Of a stretch of DNA of 49,791 bases, positions 9,383 to 18,861 are shown in pieces. A model generated the notes under the pieces. The model searched no databases, had not been told where the DNA came from, and saw nothing but the letters and a program-made list of their open reading frames with translations. Numbering within the stretch: position 1 is the stretch's first letter; every line of letters begins with the position of its first letter. Source of the stretch: Candidatus Poribacteria bacterium (GTDB taxonomy: Bacteria; Poribacteria; WGA-4E; WGA-3G); NCBI GenBank assembly GCA_022819945.1, contig JAJEGI010000054.1, forward strand, positions 1 through 49,791. Direction: 5' to 3'. A program made the translations under genes and the position numbers.

Positions 9383-9545
9383 TTTTCTAAATTCCTCCTT
9401 TAGATTCGTCACATAGCCTACTGCATCCAAAAATCACATTTTATCGCTAAACTGGATTGTGGTACTTCCGATGCACAGACGCGGCAAAAATTAATTGCCG
9501 AGTGACTAAGGCACATTTCCTATAGACGCTACTTTATTATTAGAT

Positions 9546-9574
9546 ATTATAACGTTTTTTTAAAAATGTGTCAA
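9546..9574 (-). promoter_or_regulatory. Perfect sigma-70 promoter for the lipoprotein
   Basis: On the minus strand TTGACA (9574-9569) and TATAAT (9551-9546) are separated by exactly 17 bp. This is full consensus and points at the lipoprotein start at 9382. The leader contains a small hairpin, CGGCAA/TTGCCG (9482-9500). The promoter lies just downstream of the GT9 stop at 9613. Confidence 0.8.
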
Positions 9575-9612
9575 GTTAATTTGTCTTTTGGTGATAGATG
9601 CTTTGTTTGGTG

Positions 9613-10746
9613 TCAAATCTTACTGTTTTCTGAAGGCAGATACCCACCATCCTCAAGCGTCTGCGTCACGTCAGCAACTTGAATTTTGGACATACACCCC
9701 TCTTTTCCGAATCGGCAAGTCGTTCCGGGACAAGGTGGACAGTCAGGTTCCCGTTGAATCGTCTGACACTTTGGTCCCACGGGTCCAAAACGGGTTGGAT
9801 CACCGGGGCCATAGAGTCCTATTGTTGGGATGCCTACTGCTGCAGCAAGATGCATCGGACCACTATCATTACCAATAAACACATTACTTATGTGCAAAAT
9901 TGATGCCAATTGGTTCAAGGTCGTTTTACCAGCGATATTGTTTGATGCCGTTCGCATCCGTGCTTGGATTTCGGTGATTATCGGGATTTCGTCTTTCACG
10001 CCAACAAACAGAATTTCTGCACGTTTTCGTGCAATTAGCCAATCCGCCAATTCCGCATACCGCTCAGGCATCCACCTTTTTATGGAAATAGGAGACCCCG
10101 GATGGATAGCAATTAAGGGTCGTTCTCTGTCAATTTGAAGCGTTGTCAGAAAATCAGATGCCCATTTTTTGTCTTCTGCTGTTATCGAGAAGGTAGTCGT
10201 TTGTATTGGGGTTGGTATACCTGCCTTATGTAAGACGTTAAGGTTACGTGTGGTTTCGTGGGTTCCAGTAAATTGTGGAAATCCTAATTTGTTTGCCACT
10301 TGCAGTGCCGCTCGGTCAAGGCGTTTCGGTGTAACCCGCAATAGCGCGAACCAAGCGATACGCCAATCGCCTCGGAGTTCCACCATCAGATCGTATTTTT
10401 GACGGCGCAACGCTCGGTAAAGTTGGAACGTTTGTTTTAGGGAAGCCGGTTCCCCCGTGCGGCAGAAAGCGGGGGAATTATACTCCAAGACCTTATTGAC
10501 ATCGGGGTGTTTTTCTAACACGACGCGGCTCCATGTTCCAGTGAGTGCGTGTAGTTCGGCGTTTGGATATACTTGGCGTAAATTGGAAAACACGGGTGTT
10601 GCTAACAGGACATCTCCGAGATGATCGAGTTTGACAACGAGGATGCGATTCGGTGTGAAGTCCTTTGGCAAACGTTTCCAATAAAAGAGCCATTGCACGG
10701 CAGCGGAAGCGATTAAAGTGAGAGTTTCGGAGAGATTCTGAAACAT
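9613..10746 (-). CDS. Glycosyltransferase family 9 (heptosyltransferase-like)
   Basis: 377 aa. N-terminal Rossmann-like domain begins at about residue 33 with NRILVVKLDHLGDVLLATPVF, the GT9 signature. The C-terminal nucleotide-sugar domain has AIHPGSPISIKRWMPERYAEL, FIGNDSGPMHLAAAVGIPTIGLYGPGDP and a Cys-rich end (PDCPPCPGTTC), all typical of ADP-heptose:LPS heptosyltransferases. It likely adds a heptose or similar sugar to cell-surface glycolipid, which implies an outer membrane. The ATG at 10746 has no Shine-Dalgarno sequence and starts 7 nt after the predicted -10 box, so the mRNA may be leaderless. It appears monocistronic. Confidence 0.9.
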   Translation of the reverse strand: MFQNLSETLTLIASAAVQWLFYWKRLPKDFTPNRILVVKLDHLGDVLLATPVFSNLRQVYPNAELHALTGTWSRVVLEKHPDVNKVLEYNSPAFCRTGEPASLKQTFQLYRALRRQKYDLMVELRGDWRIAWFALLRVTPKRLDRAALQVANKLGFPQFTGTHETTRNLNVLHKAGIPTPIQTTTFSITAEDKKWASDFLTTLQIDRERPLIAIHPGSPISIKRWMPERYAELADWLIARKRAEILFVGVKDEIPIITEIQARMRTASNNIAGKTTLNQLASILHISNVFIGNDSGPMHLAAAVGIPTIGLYGPGDPTRFGPVGPKCQTIQREPDCPPCPGTTCRFGKEGCMSKIQVADVTQTLEDGGYLPSENSKI

Positions 10747-10752
10747 TTTTTT

Positions 10753-10781
10753 AGTTTACGCAATTCACACGGATTTGTCAA
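10753..10781 (-). promoter_or_regulatory. Sigma-70 promoter placed for a leaderless GT9 mRNA
   Basis: Minus strand: TTGACA at 10781-10776, 17-bp spacer, TAAACT at 10758-10753, then six A and the ATG at 10746. The expected transcription start (about 7 nt past the -10) coincides with the A of the start codon. Confidence 0.65.
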
Positions 10782-10828
10782 GAGGTATAAAGAAGGAAAC
10801 TCAGCGACTGTATAAATTAAGAGTTTGC

Positions 10829-10857
10829 TTGACTGTCTTTTCAAAAGGTGCTATTCT
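10829..10857 (+). promoter_or_regulatory. Sigma-70 promoter, extended -10
   Basis: TTGACT (10829-10834), 17-bp spacer ending TGC, TATTCT (10852-10857). It is about 110 nt upstream of the first cytochrome-like lipoprotein gene (ATG 10974). Confidence 0.6.
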
Positions 10858-10973
10858 TTTCTTCTCTAATTGGTAACGGTGGCACACTATTAGCGGTGTG
10901 CCTCATCTACAGTTTGATTATTAGCATTGAACCTTCACAACTTTTAAAATTTTTAATTAGGAGGGTAATTATC

Positions 10974-11477
10974 ATGACTATAAACGTACAAAGATTTCTC
11001 TTACTTACTATTGGATTACTATTTTGCGTACTGGGTTGCACTCGCGAGCGTGTTGATGTCACAATGCTTGATGACCATGCAGCACAGATGGAAACGCATG
11101 AACCTGTTGACGTTGCGGCTGCTTTTGCGCAAAACCTTTTGCCTATCCTCACAGCGAGATGTGCGCTCTCTGGATGTCACGTCGCTGACGGTCCTCACGG
11201 TTTAGATTTCAGAACATACGAATCTTTTATCACTGGAGGCGAGCACGGTCCCGCATTCATTCCCGGAAACGCTGAAGACAGCGAGATTGTTGAACAAATC
11301 GTTTCAGGTAACATGCCCCCTGAGGGGCCCCCACTGACTGATGCCGAAATTCACCTCTTTGTTGATTGGATTAATCAGCAGAAAGCACAGGATGCTGTCG
11401 TTCAACACGAACATGACGAGCATGGTGATCAAACCAGCGGTAACGGTCATGATGCCGAGGACGACAATTCAGAATAA
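10974..11477 (+). CDS. Cytochrome-like lipoprotein, single CX4CH domain
   Basis: 167 aa from ATG 10974, behind TTAGGAGG. Residues 1-21 form a lipoprotein signal ending in CVLGC. One domain follows: ILTARCALSGCH (CX4CH), FITGGEHGPAFIPGNAEDS, and NMPPEGPPLTDAEIHLFVDWI. This order (heme-binding Cys-Cys-His, PG-rich loop, MPP with a candidate axial Met, helix) is that of the planctomycete-type cytochrome c domain, but with four rather than two residues between the cysteines. A His-rich tail (HEHDEHGDQTSGNGHD) ends the protein. It is likely an extracytoplasmic electron carrier or heme-less structural relative. It is paralogous to the next gene. Confidence 0.75.
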   Translation: MTINVQRFLLLTIGLLFCVLGCTRERVDVTMLDDHAAQMETHEPVDVAAAFAQNLLPILTARCALSGCHVADGPHGLDFRTYESFITGGEHGPAFIPGNAEDSEIVEQIVSGNMPPEGPPLTDAEIHLFVDWINQQKAQDAVVQHEHDEHGDQTSGNGHDAEDDNSE

Positions 11478-11513
11478 TTTTTCTTAGTGTGATTGTTACT
11501 TCAATCTGTTATT

Positions 11514-11536
11514 GGGGCTGGTATAAAATCAGCCCC
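11514..11536 (+). terminator. Hairpin after first cytochrome-like gene
   Basis: GGGGCTG (11514-11520) pairs with CAGCCCC (11530-11536) around a 9-nt loop, 36 bp after the stop. It is followed by A rather than T on the plus strand, so termination is not certain. The rest of the 354-bp gap (11478-11831) holds the sigma-54 promoter and otherwise nothing recognisable. Confidence 0.45.
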
Positions 11537-11744
11537 AAAAATGTTCCGTAACGGCTAACACCGGAACAACGACGAAGCCACTTCCTTCCCTCAGATTTCC
11601 CTGTTGCCCTTTCTTTAAGTTCACTTCCCGCTCTACTAACCACAACTCTTTTATTTTGTTCATTTTTTGAACGCACTTGTCCATTTTCTTTCAGAAAAAT
11701 CGGGTTAACTGAGAAAAAATAAGGGCGTTCTGCTGTTTTTAGGG

Positions 11745-11761
11745 TTGGCACTATATTTGCT
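11745..11761 (+). promoter_or_regulatory. Consensus sigma-54 (-24/-12) promoter
   Basis: TTGGCACTATATTTGCT: the -24 TGGCAC and -12 TTGCT elements are both intact, with the required 10 nt between the invariant GG and GC. The predicted start is near 11772, about 60 nt before the ATG at 11832. No enhancer-binding protein gene is in the window. Confidence 0.7.
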
Positions 11762-11831
11762 CACTTATATCACTACTTCAGCATAAAATTATTCAACCGA
11801 ATTTTTAAACAACATTAAAGGAGTAACCATT

Positions 11832-12740
<909 letters not shown>

Positions 12741-12773
12741 AAACAATCCGAATTCCGTTGTTTAAAACACTAT

Positions 12774-12798
12774 AGCGGCTGGTTTCATACCAGCCGCT
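12774..12798 (+). terminator. Hairpin terminator after poly-Asp gene
   Basis: AGCGGCTGGT (12774-12783) and ACCAGCCGCT (12789-12798) form a perfect 10-bp stem with a 5-nt loop, 34 bp after the stop, followed by GTTTAA. The GGCTGGT core resembles the hairpin after the previous paralog (11514-11536). Confidence 0.65.
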
Positions 12799-12842
12799 GT
12801 TTAACCTACCTGCTCCTCTGCCAGAGCGAACTCTAAACTCAT

Positions 12843-12872
12843 TTGCATTCAGCAGATGGGTTCTGCTATACT
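12843..12872 (+). promoter_or_regulatory. Sigma-70 promoter, extended -10
   Basis: TTGCAT (12843-12848), 18-bp spacer ending TGC, TATACT (12867-12872), about 40 nt before the ATG at 12914. Confidence 0.5.
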
Positions 12873-12913
12873 ATTTCCAATCGTTTCTACCATTCAAAGA
12901 CCGATCTTGACTT

Positions 12914-15436
12914 ATGCAATTTATCAAACACTTCTCAGAAATTGACGAGATTGACTTGCTCCGCGTCGGTGGAAAAGGGTTGAATCTCGGAAAACTAACG
13001 AGAGCGGGGTTTCAGGTGCCGCAAGGGTTTTGTGTCACTACAGACGCCTATCGGTTTTCTGTCCAGGGTCTGTCGGAACAGAATGTGAGTGCTATTAAAG
13101 AACTCGTGTTGTCACCGGAACTTGTTGCGGAAATCCGAACGGCACGGGAGCAATTGCAGACAAGCACAGTCGCTGTACGTTCGAGTGCAACCGCGGAGGA
13201 TTTGGCAGAAGCAAGTTTTGCGGGACAACAAGACACCTTTTTGAACGTAGAACCCGATGAACTCTTAGATGCGCTCAAAGCGTGTTGGGCATCGCTCTGG
13301 TCGGAACGCGCTATCGTCTATCGGCAAACACAAGGTATTGCTGATGCAGGCTTGGCGATGGCAGTTGTCATTCAGGAAATGTGCGACTCGGATGTCTCAG
13401 GTGTGCTTTTCACTGTGAGTCCTTTTAGTGCAGATGTATCTATTGTTGAATCGAATTGGGGATTAGGCGAATCGGTTGTTTCTGGTGCGATCACACCTGA
13501 TAGTTTCCACGTATCACGGGAGACAGGCGAGGTTTTAGAAAAGAACATCGCTATAAAACGAGAGATGGTGACCGCCACCGGCGTGAATGAGGTGTCGTCT
13601 GGGCAACAAGACGTTCCGAGTCTGACGGATGCACAGTTGACTGAGCTCACACAACTCGGTATGCAGGTTGAAGGTTTCTATGGGCAGCCAATGGATATTG
13701 AGTGGGCACTTGTGGACGAACAGTTTGTGTTGTTGCAGGCACGTCATATTACTACATCTGTCAGTTCTACCCTTGGCACCGATAAAGATGCTGTTGAGAA
13801 ACTCCGTCAAGAAGAGATTCGGGGATTGGTAGGACATGCCGAGGCATACGGAACCGTTTGGTGTCATCACAACATCGCGGAGGTGTTGCCTGCCCCGTTG
13901 CCGATGACTTGGGCGATTGTCAAAGAATTTATGTCGGGAACAGGCGGATTAGGGAAGGCATACCGCGGTTTAGGATTTCATCCGAGCAAACGCGCAGATA
14001 ACGAGGGGATTCTCGATCTAATCTGTGGACGCATTTATGTTAATTTGAACCGCGAGGCGGAACTGCATTTCGATGGTTTCCCATTTGCACACGATTTTAA
14101 TGCCTTGAAGCAGGACCCACAGCAGGCAATGTATGCGCAGGCAGTCCCTGATATTACCCGAAGCACTGCATCATTTTGGTTGAAACTGCCGCTCCATATT
14201 ATCCGTATGAGTAGGGCAGAGATGCGCCTACGGAAATGTCGCGCTGACTTTGACCAACGACTCACAGAAAATATATTTCCGGCGTTTCAAGCGGAAGTTG
14301 AAGCAGAACAAAAACTCCCGGACGCAGACCTATCAGACGCGGGATTAGTGGCGAAATTCCAGACGTGGCGCGCCAAAACATTGGACAATTTCGCGCCGAC
14401 AGCACTCACGGCTACGTTGCTTGCTGGCTTTTCGCTGCAACGATTAGAGGCGGCACTCCAGAAGTGTTTGGATGAGACAGCGGCAAAAACCCTCGCGAGC
14501 CGACTGATTAGTGGGCTTTCGGGTAATCTTACCGTTGAAACTAACGAAAAATTGTGGCAGGTGGCGACAGGGGATTTAGCACTTACCGATTTCCTAAAAG
14601 ATTACGGACACCGTACCGTTGATGAATTTGAATTGGCACAACCGAGATGGCGCGAAGATACGACCTACCTTGAACAGGTAATTGCATCTTTTCAGCAAGG
14701 AAGCGTGGCACATTTCACACGACAAGTAGAACACCGTGAATCTGCAGAGGCGGAACTCAGCGCGGTCCTCGGAGATAAAGCGAATTTGCGGAAACAGATC
14801 GAAAGTGAACTGGATTTCACAAGACGTTACATGCCTTTCAGGGAGACAGCGAAATTTTATCTCATGCTCGGCTATGAACAGATTCGACGCGCCTTACTTG
14901 AATTGGATAATCGCTATGAACTTGATGGCGGCGTTTTTTATCTGATGCCAGATGAATTGGAGCAACTGATTGGTGGTGATGATTTCACTGATATTATCGC
15001 TACACGAAAAATTGAGCGGGAACGTATGTTACAGATTGAGGTGCCCGACGTTATTTTTAGTGATGCCTTGGAAGATATAGGCAAGCCAATATCAAGGGAT
15101 GCAGCAGAGACATATACAGGCGTAGGTGTTTCCGCGGGGGGCGCTATAGGGAAAGCGCGTGTGCTTCTCACACCGACAGAGGTGCAACCCTCTGACCGTG
15201 ATTATATTTTGGTGTGTCCATCAACCGATCCGGCGTGGACACCGCTTTTTCTGCATGCAGCAGGACTTGTGATGGAGCGCGGTGGACTCCTATCACACGG
15301 GGCAGTTGTCGCGAGAGAGTATGGTGTTCCTGCAGTAGTGAACATTCCGAACGCAACTCAACGTATCATTGATGGACAGATGCTTCAAGTTGATGGAAAC
15401 CAAGGGATCGTCTCAATTTGTCATGAGACCTCTTAG
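12914..15436 (+). CDS. PEP-utilising phosphotransferase (PEP synthase / Rph-like)
   Basis: 840 aa. Residues about 1-290 are the PPDK/PEP-synthase ATP-grasp domain (GGKGLNLGKLTRAGFQVPQGF, AVRSSATAEDLAEASFAGQQ, GLGESVVSGAITPDSF, DIEWALV). A long middle region (about 300-730) has no PEP-binding TIM barrel. The C-terminus (about 745-838) is the swivelling phosphohistidine domain with LSHGAVVAREYGVPAV. ATP-grasp, unrelated middle, His domain last is the order of rifampicin phosphotransferase (Rph) rather than true PEP synthase, where the barrel is last. So it probably moves a phosphate from ATP through His to a small molecule or pyruvate-like acceptor that cannot be named. The next gene starts 13 bp after its stop. 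Confidence 0.8.
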   Translation: MQFIKHFSEIDEIDLLRVGGKGLNLGKLTRAGFQVPQGFCVTTDAYRFSVQGLSEQNVSAIKELVLSPELVAEIRTAREQLQTSTVAVRSSATAEDLAEASFAGQQDTFLNVEPDELLDALKACWASLWSERAIVYRQTQGIADAGLAMAVVIQEMCDSDVSGVLFTVSPFSADVSIVESNWGLGESVVSGAITPDSFHVSRETGEVLEKNIAIKREMVTATGVNEVSSGQQDVPSLTDAQLTELTQLGMQVEGFYGQPMDIEWALVDEQFVLLQARHITTSVSSTLGTDKDAVEKLRQEEIRGLVGHAEAYGTVWCHHNIAEVLPAPLPMTWAIVKEFMSGTGGLGKAYRGLGFHPSKRADNEGILDLICGRIYVNLNREAELHFDGFPFAHDFNALKQDPQQAMYAQAVPDITRSTASFWLKLPLHIIRMSRAEMRLRKCRADFDQRLTENIFPAFQAEVEAEQKLPDADLSDAGLVAKFQTWRAKTLDNFAPTALTATLLAGFSLQRLEAALQKCLDETAAKTLASRLISGLSGNLTVETNEKLWQVATGDLALTDFLKDYGHRTVDEFELAQPRWREDTTYLEQVIASFQQGSVAHFTRQVEHRESAEAELSAVLGDKANLRKQIESELDFTRRYMPFRETAKFYLMLGYEQIRRALLELDNRYELDGGVFYLMPDELEQLIGGDDFTDIIATRKIERERMLQIEVPDVIFSDALEDIGKPISRDAAETYTGVGVSAGGAIGKARVLLTPTEVQPSDRDYILVCPSTDPAWTPLFLHAAGLVMERGGLLSHGAVVAREYGVPAVVNIPNATQRIIDGQMLQVDGNQGIVSICHETS

Positions 15437-15449
15437 CGGAGAAAAGGAC

Positions 15450-16529
15450 ATGCTATTTGATGACTATTGGCATAAACGACAACAAAAGCGTAGAAAAATT
15501 CGCAGAGCGTTTCTAACGTCGTTGGTTCTACACGCCATCGCGATAGGGATTATGAGTATCGGTTACATCCGATGGTATCGTCCGATGCTTCCCTCGGAAC
15601 CGCTTGTGTCTGAGGCTATTGCGGTGACGGAACTCCAACGTTTTCATGTCAGTAGCACGCGCAAACGTTCAATGCCGACGCGGCGTTCCACACCTGTGCA
15701 CACGAAGCAATCCGCTGCAACAAATCAAAATACTACAAAGTTGATGCAGTCAGCACCACCAACGCTGGCGAGTGCTTCAATTCCGGTGTTGAAGACGGAT
15801 GCTCGGTTACCAGTTGCTGAAACCGCTCTACGTGAACACACGACAGAGACCCCCGCATGGAAAACAATCGCGACAGCGCAGGCAAAAGCACCTACAATCA
15901 CGCCTAAGCCGAAAACTACGCAGGAACAAACTGCAGCGGGCGAGACTACGACAAGTAAAAGTCCGGCACAACCGATTGATAGAGATGCGCGGATGGGAGA
16001 AGCACTCGAAGGTATCGCGGAGAGTATCGCGGATGGTCAAACCGAAACTGCTGTTGATCTCGTTTTTCTGCTTGACATTAGTGGGAGTATGATAGATAAT
16101 ATCCGAGCAGTCGGTAGGCAGCTGAACCAGATGGTGACGGTATTTGAAGAGAAAGGGGTCGATTTCACGCTCGGCATGGTTATTTTCAGGTATCTTGAGA
16201 GCGATACGATCATCCATCCACAGACGCGAGATAGTGAGAAGTTCAAACGATTGTTAACGACACATGTCGTTGCTGCTGCTGGTGATGAACGCGCCCATAA
16301 TGCCATCATAAAAACGATTCGTCGCGTCAGTTTTCGTGAAGATGCGAACCGCCGTTTTATTCTTGTCACCGATGAAGCCAGCAAGGGGTCTTACACATTA
16401 TCAGAAGTGTTAAAACAGTGTTTCCAGAATAACATCACCATTGATGTCATCGGCATCAATCATACCACGCATAGAGCGTTAACAACCAAAACCGGGGGAC
16501 TCTGGTTTCCAATTCCGATACAGGAATAG
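15450..16529 (+). CDS. TonB-like-anchored VWA domain protein
   Basis: 359 aa from ATG 15450, preceded by GGAGAAAAGG. An N-terminal helix (RRAFLTSLVLHAIAIGIMSI) with the TSLxLHA pattern of TonB-like anchors is followed by a Thr/Ala/Lys-rich extended linker (about 65-190). A von Willebrand A domain follows (about 205-355): VDLVFLLDISGSM carries the metal-site DxSxS; a third metal ligand may be Asp in RRFILVTDEAS. It may bind protein partners in the periplasm. The anchor resembles that of the DUF4159 protein (7022-8500). An earlier in-frame ATG at 15369 lies inside the upstream gene and is unlikely. Confidence 0.85.
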   Translation: MLFDDYWHKRQQKRRKIRRAFLTSLVLHAIAIGIMSIGYIRWYRPMLPSEPLVSEAIAVTELQRFHVSSTRKRSMPTRRSTPVHTKQSAATNQNTTKLMQSAPPTLASASIPVLKTDARLPVAETALREHTTETPAWKTIATAQAKAPTITPKPKTTQEQTAAGETTTSKSPAQPIDRDARMGEALEGIAESIADGQTETAVDLVFLLDISGSMIDNIRAVGRQLNQMVTVFEEKGVDFTLGMVIFRYLESDTIIHPQTRDSEKFKRLLTTHVVAAAGDERAHNAIIKTIRRVSFREDANRRFILVTDEASKGSYTLSEVLKQCFQNNITIDVIGINHTTHRALTTKTGGLWFPIPIQE

Positions 16530-16686
16530 CAGTCAGCAATCAGCAGTTAGCGGTCAGAAGAATAGTTTTCAGTTAAGAGATATGTTATAGAGTGAGCGTA
16601 GCCCGTAATGAAATGGAGGGCGGCTCTAAAGAAAGGCAATTCAAATGCCAATCACCCGTCAGTTAACCGCAAGGAACTTTTAAAAA
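16530..16686 (+). other. Intergenic leader with repeat remnant
   Basis: 157 bp between VWA and isomerase genes. It begins with CAGTCAGCAATCAGCAGTTAG and contains AGTTTTCAGTTAAGA (16564-16578), one end of the dispersed repeat family. The segment before the ATG has AACCGCAAGGAAC followed by T/A-rich sequence, like the leader at 46876-46959. No clear promoter. Confidence 0.4.
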
Positions 16687-17451
16687 ATGAAGTGGGCGTT
16701 GAATACTTATCAAACTTGTCAAGAATGGGAATTAGGTCGGATACTCGACACCGCTGAGGCTACCGGCTATCACGGTGTTGAGTTGTTAATGGACTACAAG
16801 CAGAAACACGGATTTGAGTGGGATACCCCCAGAGAGGCTTGGGACGACTTAAAGGCAGAGGTAGATGCGAGTGGCGTTGTTATCTCTTCGCTGACGAGCT
16901 GCCAAAATTTCCACTCCGAAAATGCCGCTGATCGCGAGGAGACTGCCCGACGCGTTACACGGGTCATTGATATGGCGGAATTTATGGACTGCGACCATGT
17001 TCGGGTACTCGGTGACCGGTATACCGATGAGAATCGTGATGCGATTGTCGGCTATGTCACAGACGGATTGAAGGCTCTCGGTGCTTATGCCGGTGACAAG
17101 GGTATCACGGTCTCAATTGAGATGCACGGTTCATTCACGGATCCAGACTCGGCGATGGAAGTTATTGAAGGTGTAAATCTTCCGAACGTCGGTTTTGTCT
17201 TCAATTCACAATTCGTCGGTTGCGATGCTGGCAGTATTGAACCATTGTTTTCGCGTGTTGCCTCCCACATTACATCGGTACATACACATCGCGTAGAAGA
17301 GCCAGCAACATTCGATCTCTACCGTCAGATGTTCCAATGGCTTGATCGCATCGGATTCTCAGGCTACATATCCAACGAATGTGCTTACACGGGACCTGAT
17401 CCAGAAAAGGTACTTGCACTCTACGTTGGGCTTTTTAAAGCGTTTGTTTAA
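16687..17451 (+). CDS. Sugar phosphate isomerase/epimerase (TIM barrel)
   Basis: 254 aa, the usual length for the xylose-isomerase-like TIM barrel family. Recognisable pieces are GYHGVELLMDYKQ (strand 1/2), SIEMHGSF with a candidate metal-binding Glu, VGFVFNSQF where the second acidic ligand is usually found, SHITSVHTHRVEE, and GFSGYISNECAYTGPDPEK near the C-terminus. Members isomerise or epimerise sugars or inositols; the substrate is open. Start ATG 16687 follows AAGGAAC. Its stop is 2 bp from the next gene, so isomerase, FG-GAP protein and sulfatase-fold enzyme look like one transcription unit for carbohydrate handling. Confidence 0.8.
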   Translation: MKWALNTYQTCQEWELGRILDTAEATGYHGVELLMDYKQKHGFEWDTPREAWDDLKAEVDASGVVISSLTSCQNFHSENAADREETARRVTRVIDMAEFMDCDHVRVLGDRYTDENRDAIVGYVTDGLKALGAYAGDKGITVSIEMHGSFTDPDSAMEVIEGVNLPNVGFVFNSQFVGCDAGSIEPLFSRVASHITSVHTHRVEEPATFDLYRQMFQWLDRIGFSGYISNECAYTGPDPEKVLALYVGLFKAFV

Positions 17452-17453
17452 AG

Positions 17454-18815
17454 ATGGACACACCACAATCAGCACATCTCTATAAACGGGTGGCAATCCC
17501 GGACGCATTTCTGAACGAAACCGATGGACAGACGTGGGGCGGTGATATCCGCATCGGCGATCTGACAGGCAACGGCAGTGTCGATTTTCTGGTGTACAAG
17601 TCCCTTGGTGGTATCCATCCGTGTTTCCTCGGTGCGTTCACGCTGGAAGGTGAACCGCTTTGGTCGTTTGGTGACAAGCATCTCAAAATCAGAGACGCTG
17701 ATGCCAAGGATACTTACCTAACAACACTCTCACCCGGCCGCCCGGGGCCTGTCGCTATCTACGACATCGATGCGGATGGACAGGCGGAGGTTATCTGTTT
17801 CTGGATTGATGCGGACGTTTCGGAGGTGAGTCAGTGGGATCTGTCTGCTATCCACTTAATGATTTTAGACGGTGCGACCGGGGCAGTTAAACGGACCCTC
17901 GCGCCAGATGCGTTGCGCCAATGTAATGCGTACGCTGAAGGCGAACTCCATATCTCTAACTATGTGCATCAACGGTTGATGATCGCGAATTTCTCTGGTA
18001 ACGCGCAACCGCAGGATTTCGTTGTGAAGGTGGGTGTGAACCTACTCGCCTTTAATCACAGATTGGAATTGCTCTGGCAGTATACCGACGAGTGGTTTCG
18101 CTATCCGAAGCATTCGGCGTATATTCCGGCAGTCGGCGATTTTAATGGCGATGGGCTTGATGAGGTTAATGGTGGCAATTTCGGACTTGCTGCCGATGGC
18201 TCGGTGCTCTGGAATCATTTCTTCGGCGATAACATGGACTCGGTCTTAGTTTCAGAATGGGATGGTGATAAACGGTCGATTCTCTCTGGTGGTGGACAGG
18301 TAATTGATGCCAAAGGGAACGCAATTCTTTCACTCGGTTTTGATATTGTGCCACACGGGCAAGAAATCCGATGTGGTAAATTATTCTCGGATCCATCCGA
18401 AGATGCCTTAGTTATTCGCTATAATGGACATCATCCGGATCTGATGGTGGTAGACAAAACAGGACAGGTTAAAAGTCGGTTTCGCGTTGATGAAAGTCCG
18501 AACAATACGGGGTTGGAAGTTATCCGTTGGAATCGTGTGGGGGATCCCGAATTAATTTATAGCCCATCTGCGCTTTTCGATAGTGATGGAAACAGAGCGG
18601 TGATATTTCCTGAACTCCCGCCGCCGACTGGCGGTAAAATGGGATGGTATCACTGCTTCCCTGCGGATGTCTGTGGCGATGCCCGTGAAGAGGTTATCCT
18701 TTACGATCCTTATAGTGATGCAATCTATATCTACACACCGACTCCTTTTCAACCCGACCTGTTTGGTGGGTATCAGCATACCGAAAGGCAGTATAATACG
18801 CGGTTAATAGATTAA
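17454..18815 (+). CDS. FG-GAP/VCBS repeat beta-propeller protein
   Basis: 453 aa. No signal peptide at this start. Repeated Ca-binding-type motifs: DIRIGDLTGNGSVDFLV, AIYDIDADGQAEVICF, AVGDFNGDGLDEVNGG and SEWDGDKRS, typical of FG-GAP/VCBS blades in integrin-like and rhamnogalacturonan-lyase-type propellers. The chain starts 2 bp after the isomerase stop without its own clear ribosome binding site, suggesting translational coupling. A role in binding or cleaving polysaccharide fits the neighbours, but no catalytic residues are assigned. Confidence 0.75.
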   Translation: MDTPQSAHLYKRVAIPDAFLNETDGQTWGGDIRIGDLTGNGSVDFLVYKSLGGIHPCFLGAFTLEGEPLWSFGDKHLKIRDADAKDTYLTTLSPGRPGPVAIYDIDADGQAEVICFWIDADVSEVSQWDLSAIHLMILDGATGAVKRTLAPDALRQCNAYAEGELHISNYVHQRLMIANFSGNAQPQDFVVKVGVNLLAFNHRLELLWQYTDEWFRYPKHSAYIPAVGDFNGDGLDEVNGGNFGLAADGSVLWNHFFGDNMDSVLVSEWDGDKRSILSGGGQVIDAKGNAILSLGFDIVPHGQEIRCGKLFSDPSEDALVIRYNGHHPDLMVVDKTGQVKSRFRVDESPNNTGLEVIRWNRVGDPELIYSPSALFDSDGNRAVIFPELPPPTGGKMGWYHCFPADVCGDAREEVILYDPYSDAIYIYTPTPFQPDLFGGYQHTERQYNTRLID

Positions 18816-18861
18816 ACAGTAGTTGTCAGTTTTCAGTGGTTATAAGTGATAACTACAAAGA

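Noticed and set aside
10848..10973. 42-residue extension of the first cytochrome-like lipoprotein
   Set aside because: It would begin inside the predicted promoter and bury the lipoprotein signal; ATG 10974 has a clear ribosome binding site.
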